Shown here: piece after piece, positions 62,528 to 64,000 of the stretch
Numbering within the stretch: position 1 is the stretch's first letter
Layout of the letters: the number at the start of each line of letters is the position of its first letter
Assembly (NCBI GenBank): GCA_020002185.1
Contig: CM034541.1
Location: forward strand, 46,991,207 to 47,055,206
DNA length: 64,000 nt
Source of the DNA: Paraescarpia echinospica
Lineage: Eukaryota; Annelida; Polychaeta; Sabellida; Siboglinidae
Direction: 5' to 3'
Translations under genes and position numbers: made by a program
The notes under the pieces: model-generated
Databases searched by the model: none
Told to the model about the DNA's origin: nothing
Seen by the model: only the letters and a program-made list of their open reading frames with translations

Positions 62528-64000
62528 ATGGCAATATCATTGAGTCCTGATGATCTACGAAACTTACTGGCTGCTGCCATGCAACAGGCCATGTTTTCAG
62601 CTCCGTCCACTACCACAAACGCACAAACAGTCTCTACGAGCAGTGTGCCATCGTTCCAAAGCTATGAACTCAGTCGTGAGAAATGGGAGACCTACATGCA
62701 GAGGCTTACGCAGCATATGATCGCGCATGCTGTTGTTGACCCAGACAAGAAAAAGGCATATTTTCTGTCCTGGATAGGGGCAAACACGTACCAACTTGTC
62801 AACAAACTCTTTAGCACATCTGAATTAGCTGCTGCCACGTTTGACCAGGTAGTCAAGAGGCTCGATGAACATTATAAAGAGTCATTGCACGAGCTGGCTG
62901 CCTCATACCAGTTTTATCAATGCAAAATGAAACCTGGTCAGTCGTATTCAGATTGGGTGGCAGATCTGCGCAGCATTGGGCGTGACTGCGATTTCGGCAC
63001 AGCACTTGACCGGCTCATTCGCGACATGATTGTGTTGAACACTCCGCACGACGAGGTCCGCCGGGCTTGTCTCAGGGAGTCGTCGCCAACTCTTGAGAGT
63101 GTGCTAAAGACAGCAAATTCATACGTGGCATTATCTGCTAGTGATGCCATCGTGAAGGGGCCTGCACATGGGCCTACACCAGGGCATGCACAGGAAGTCC
63201 TGGCTGTGGAGAAAGTGCGTCCTCCGCGACGAGCCAAGATGGGCACCCACAAGTACGAGAAATTTCATGCGCCCGATTCTCGACAAGATCGGCGACATAT
63301 ACAACGATGCATTGGGTGTGGCTCCACAACACATCTGAGAGCTGCATGTCCTTTCAAGAAAGCCGAGTGCCACAAGTGTGGAAAAGTAGGCCACATAAAA
63401 TCAGTCTGCCGCTCCGAACGCTCGAGCAAGACAAGCAACGCCATTGATTGCAACACTGCTTCAATGACTATCATGACCTTGTTCGCACATGACCTTGTCA
63501 ATAAGCCGCGTCTGGCGCTGCTAATTAATGGTCATAAAGCCGAGTTTGAGGTCGATACGGGGGCTCCAATCGCGCTCGTTGGAGAAGAATTCTGGAAGAA
63601 AATCGGTTCCCCCCGACTCTGCAGATCAAGAGTCAGACTCTGCGCCTACGGCCAACGTCAGATCAGCGTGAGAGGTGAATGTACTGTTGACGTTCAGTAC
63701 GGGTCGACAGTCCTGCAACTACCGCTAATCATCGTCGACAGCGGTGTCTCGTTGTTTGGGCTGAATTGGATACAGGCATTCCAAGTCGACGTCAACTCGC
63801 TGCTCTACCCGACAGTGAGCACTACGACACTATCAACAACTGACGTGCACGCTGTAGAAGCAGACGACCTTGAAGTCAAGAAAGTCATTGCTGATCACCC
63901 GGACATCTTCAGTCCTGGCTTGGGTCGGTGCAACAAAACAAAAGGGCATCTGCAACTGAGAGAAGGCGTGCAGCCGAGGTTCTTGAAAGCCAGACCCGTT
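62528..64000 (+). CDS. Ty3-like retrotransposon gag-pol, open to window end
   Basis: 491 codons without a stop, cut by the right edge. Residues about 40-230: helical gag region (YQLVNKLFS, FYQCKMKPGQSYSDWV). Two zinc knuckles follow, C261-x2-C264-x4-H269-x4-C274 and C281-x2-C284-x4-H289-x4-C294. The aspartic protease motif VDTGAP has catalytic Asp343. Then comes a flap and GLNWIQAF region and the lead-in to the reverse transcriptase (HPDIFSPGLG, about residue 455). Gag and protease are in one frame. Family: Ty3/Gypsy-type, similar in layout to K02A2.6-like invertebrate elements. The clean frame suggests recent insertion. Confidence 0.9.
   Translation, partial: MAISLSPDDLRNLLAAAMQQAMFSAPSTTTNAQTVSTSSVPSFQSYELSREKWETYMQRLTQHMIAHAVVDPDKKKAYFLSWIGANTYQLVNKLFSTSELAAATFDQVVKRLDEHYKESLHELAASYQFYQCKMKPGQSYSDWVADLRSIGRDCDFGTALDRLIRDMIVLNTPHDEVRRACLRESSPTLESVLKTANSYVALSASDAIVKGPAHGPTPGHAQEVLAVEKVRPPRRAKMGTHKYEKFHAPDSRQDRRHIQRCIGCGSTTHLRAACPFKKAECHKCGKVGHIKSVCRSERSSKTSNAIDCNTASMTIMTLFAHDLVNKPRLALLINGHKAEFEVDTGAPIALVGEEFWKKIGSPRLCRSRVRLCAYGQRQISVRGECTVDVQYGSTVLQLPLIIVDSGVSLFGLNWIQAFQVDVNSLLYPTVSTTTLSTTDVHAVEADDLEVKKVIADHPDIFSPGLGRCNKTKGHLQLREGVQPRFLKARPV

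Overview
The window is invertebrate nuclear DNA, most likely from a mollusc, annelid or similar lophotrochozoan. The evidence is long TE-filled introns, a metazoan death-domain/Ig/paracaspase gene, CR1/L2/RTE-type LINEs, tRNA-derived SINEs and a Ty3-like element. The species cannot be fixed from the sequence. No bacterial gene, CRISPR array or operon is present.

The one host gene I can reconstruct is a MALT1-like paracaspase on the minus strand. I traced 15 exons whose splice phases all agree, from a start codon at 49779 to a donor at 4976 (743 codons in the window; the 3' end is not seen). In order they encode a death domain (exons 1-2), three Ig-like domains (3-4, 5-6, 7-8), the caspase-like domain with an intact His/Cys dyad (9-12), the linker with the conserved Trp (13) and part of a C-terminal Ig-like domain (14-15). 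By family knowledge the protein is a signalling protease and scaffold acting in the cytoplasm. It has one more Ig domain before the protease than vertebrate MALT1.

The introns are unusually rich in minisatellites. Three of them (introns 3, 10 and 11) start exactly at the 5' splice site and are built from the exon end plus donor. In intron 3 a 36-bp unit repeats a near-consensus donor about 46-50 times. In intron 10 the repeated unit carries codons of the catalytic-Cys motif. Other arrays have 65-, 85- and 42-bp units, and a 39-bp array lies inside a LINE endonuclease.

Two gaps of exactly 1000 N (3508-4507 and 36852-37851) lie between near-identical flanks. Exon 3 and the start of exon 14 therefore appear twice. 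Including both copies would break the frame, so these look like unmerged allelic contig ends.

Upstream of the gene (about 52.9-64 kb) is a TE graveyard: an RTE-like LINE, fold-back elements (one Penelope-like with a hammerhead-like core), a second LINE, a SINE, a hAT/ZBED-type transposase tail and, at the right edge, a Ty3-like gag-pol open to the window end. Inside the introns lie a CR1-like LINE with a 2A-like peptide, L2/CR1-like LINE tails, a hAT-like element, MITEs and a large dispersed repeat with an RT fragment.
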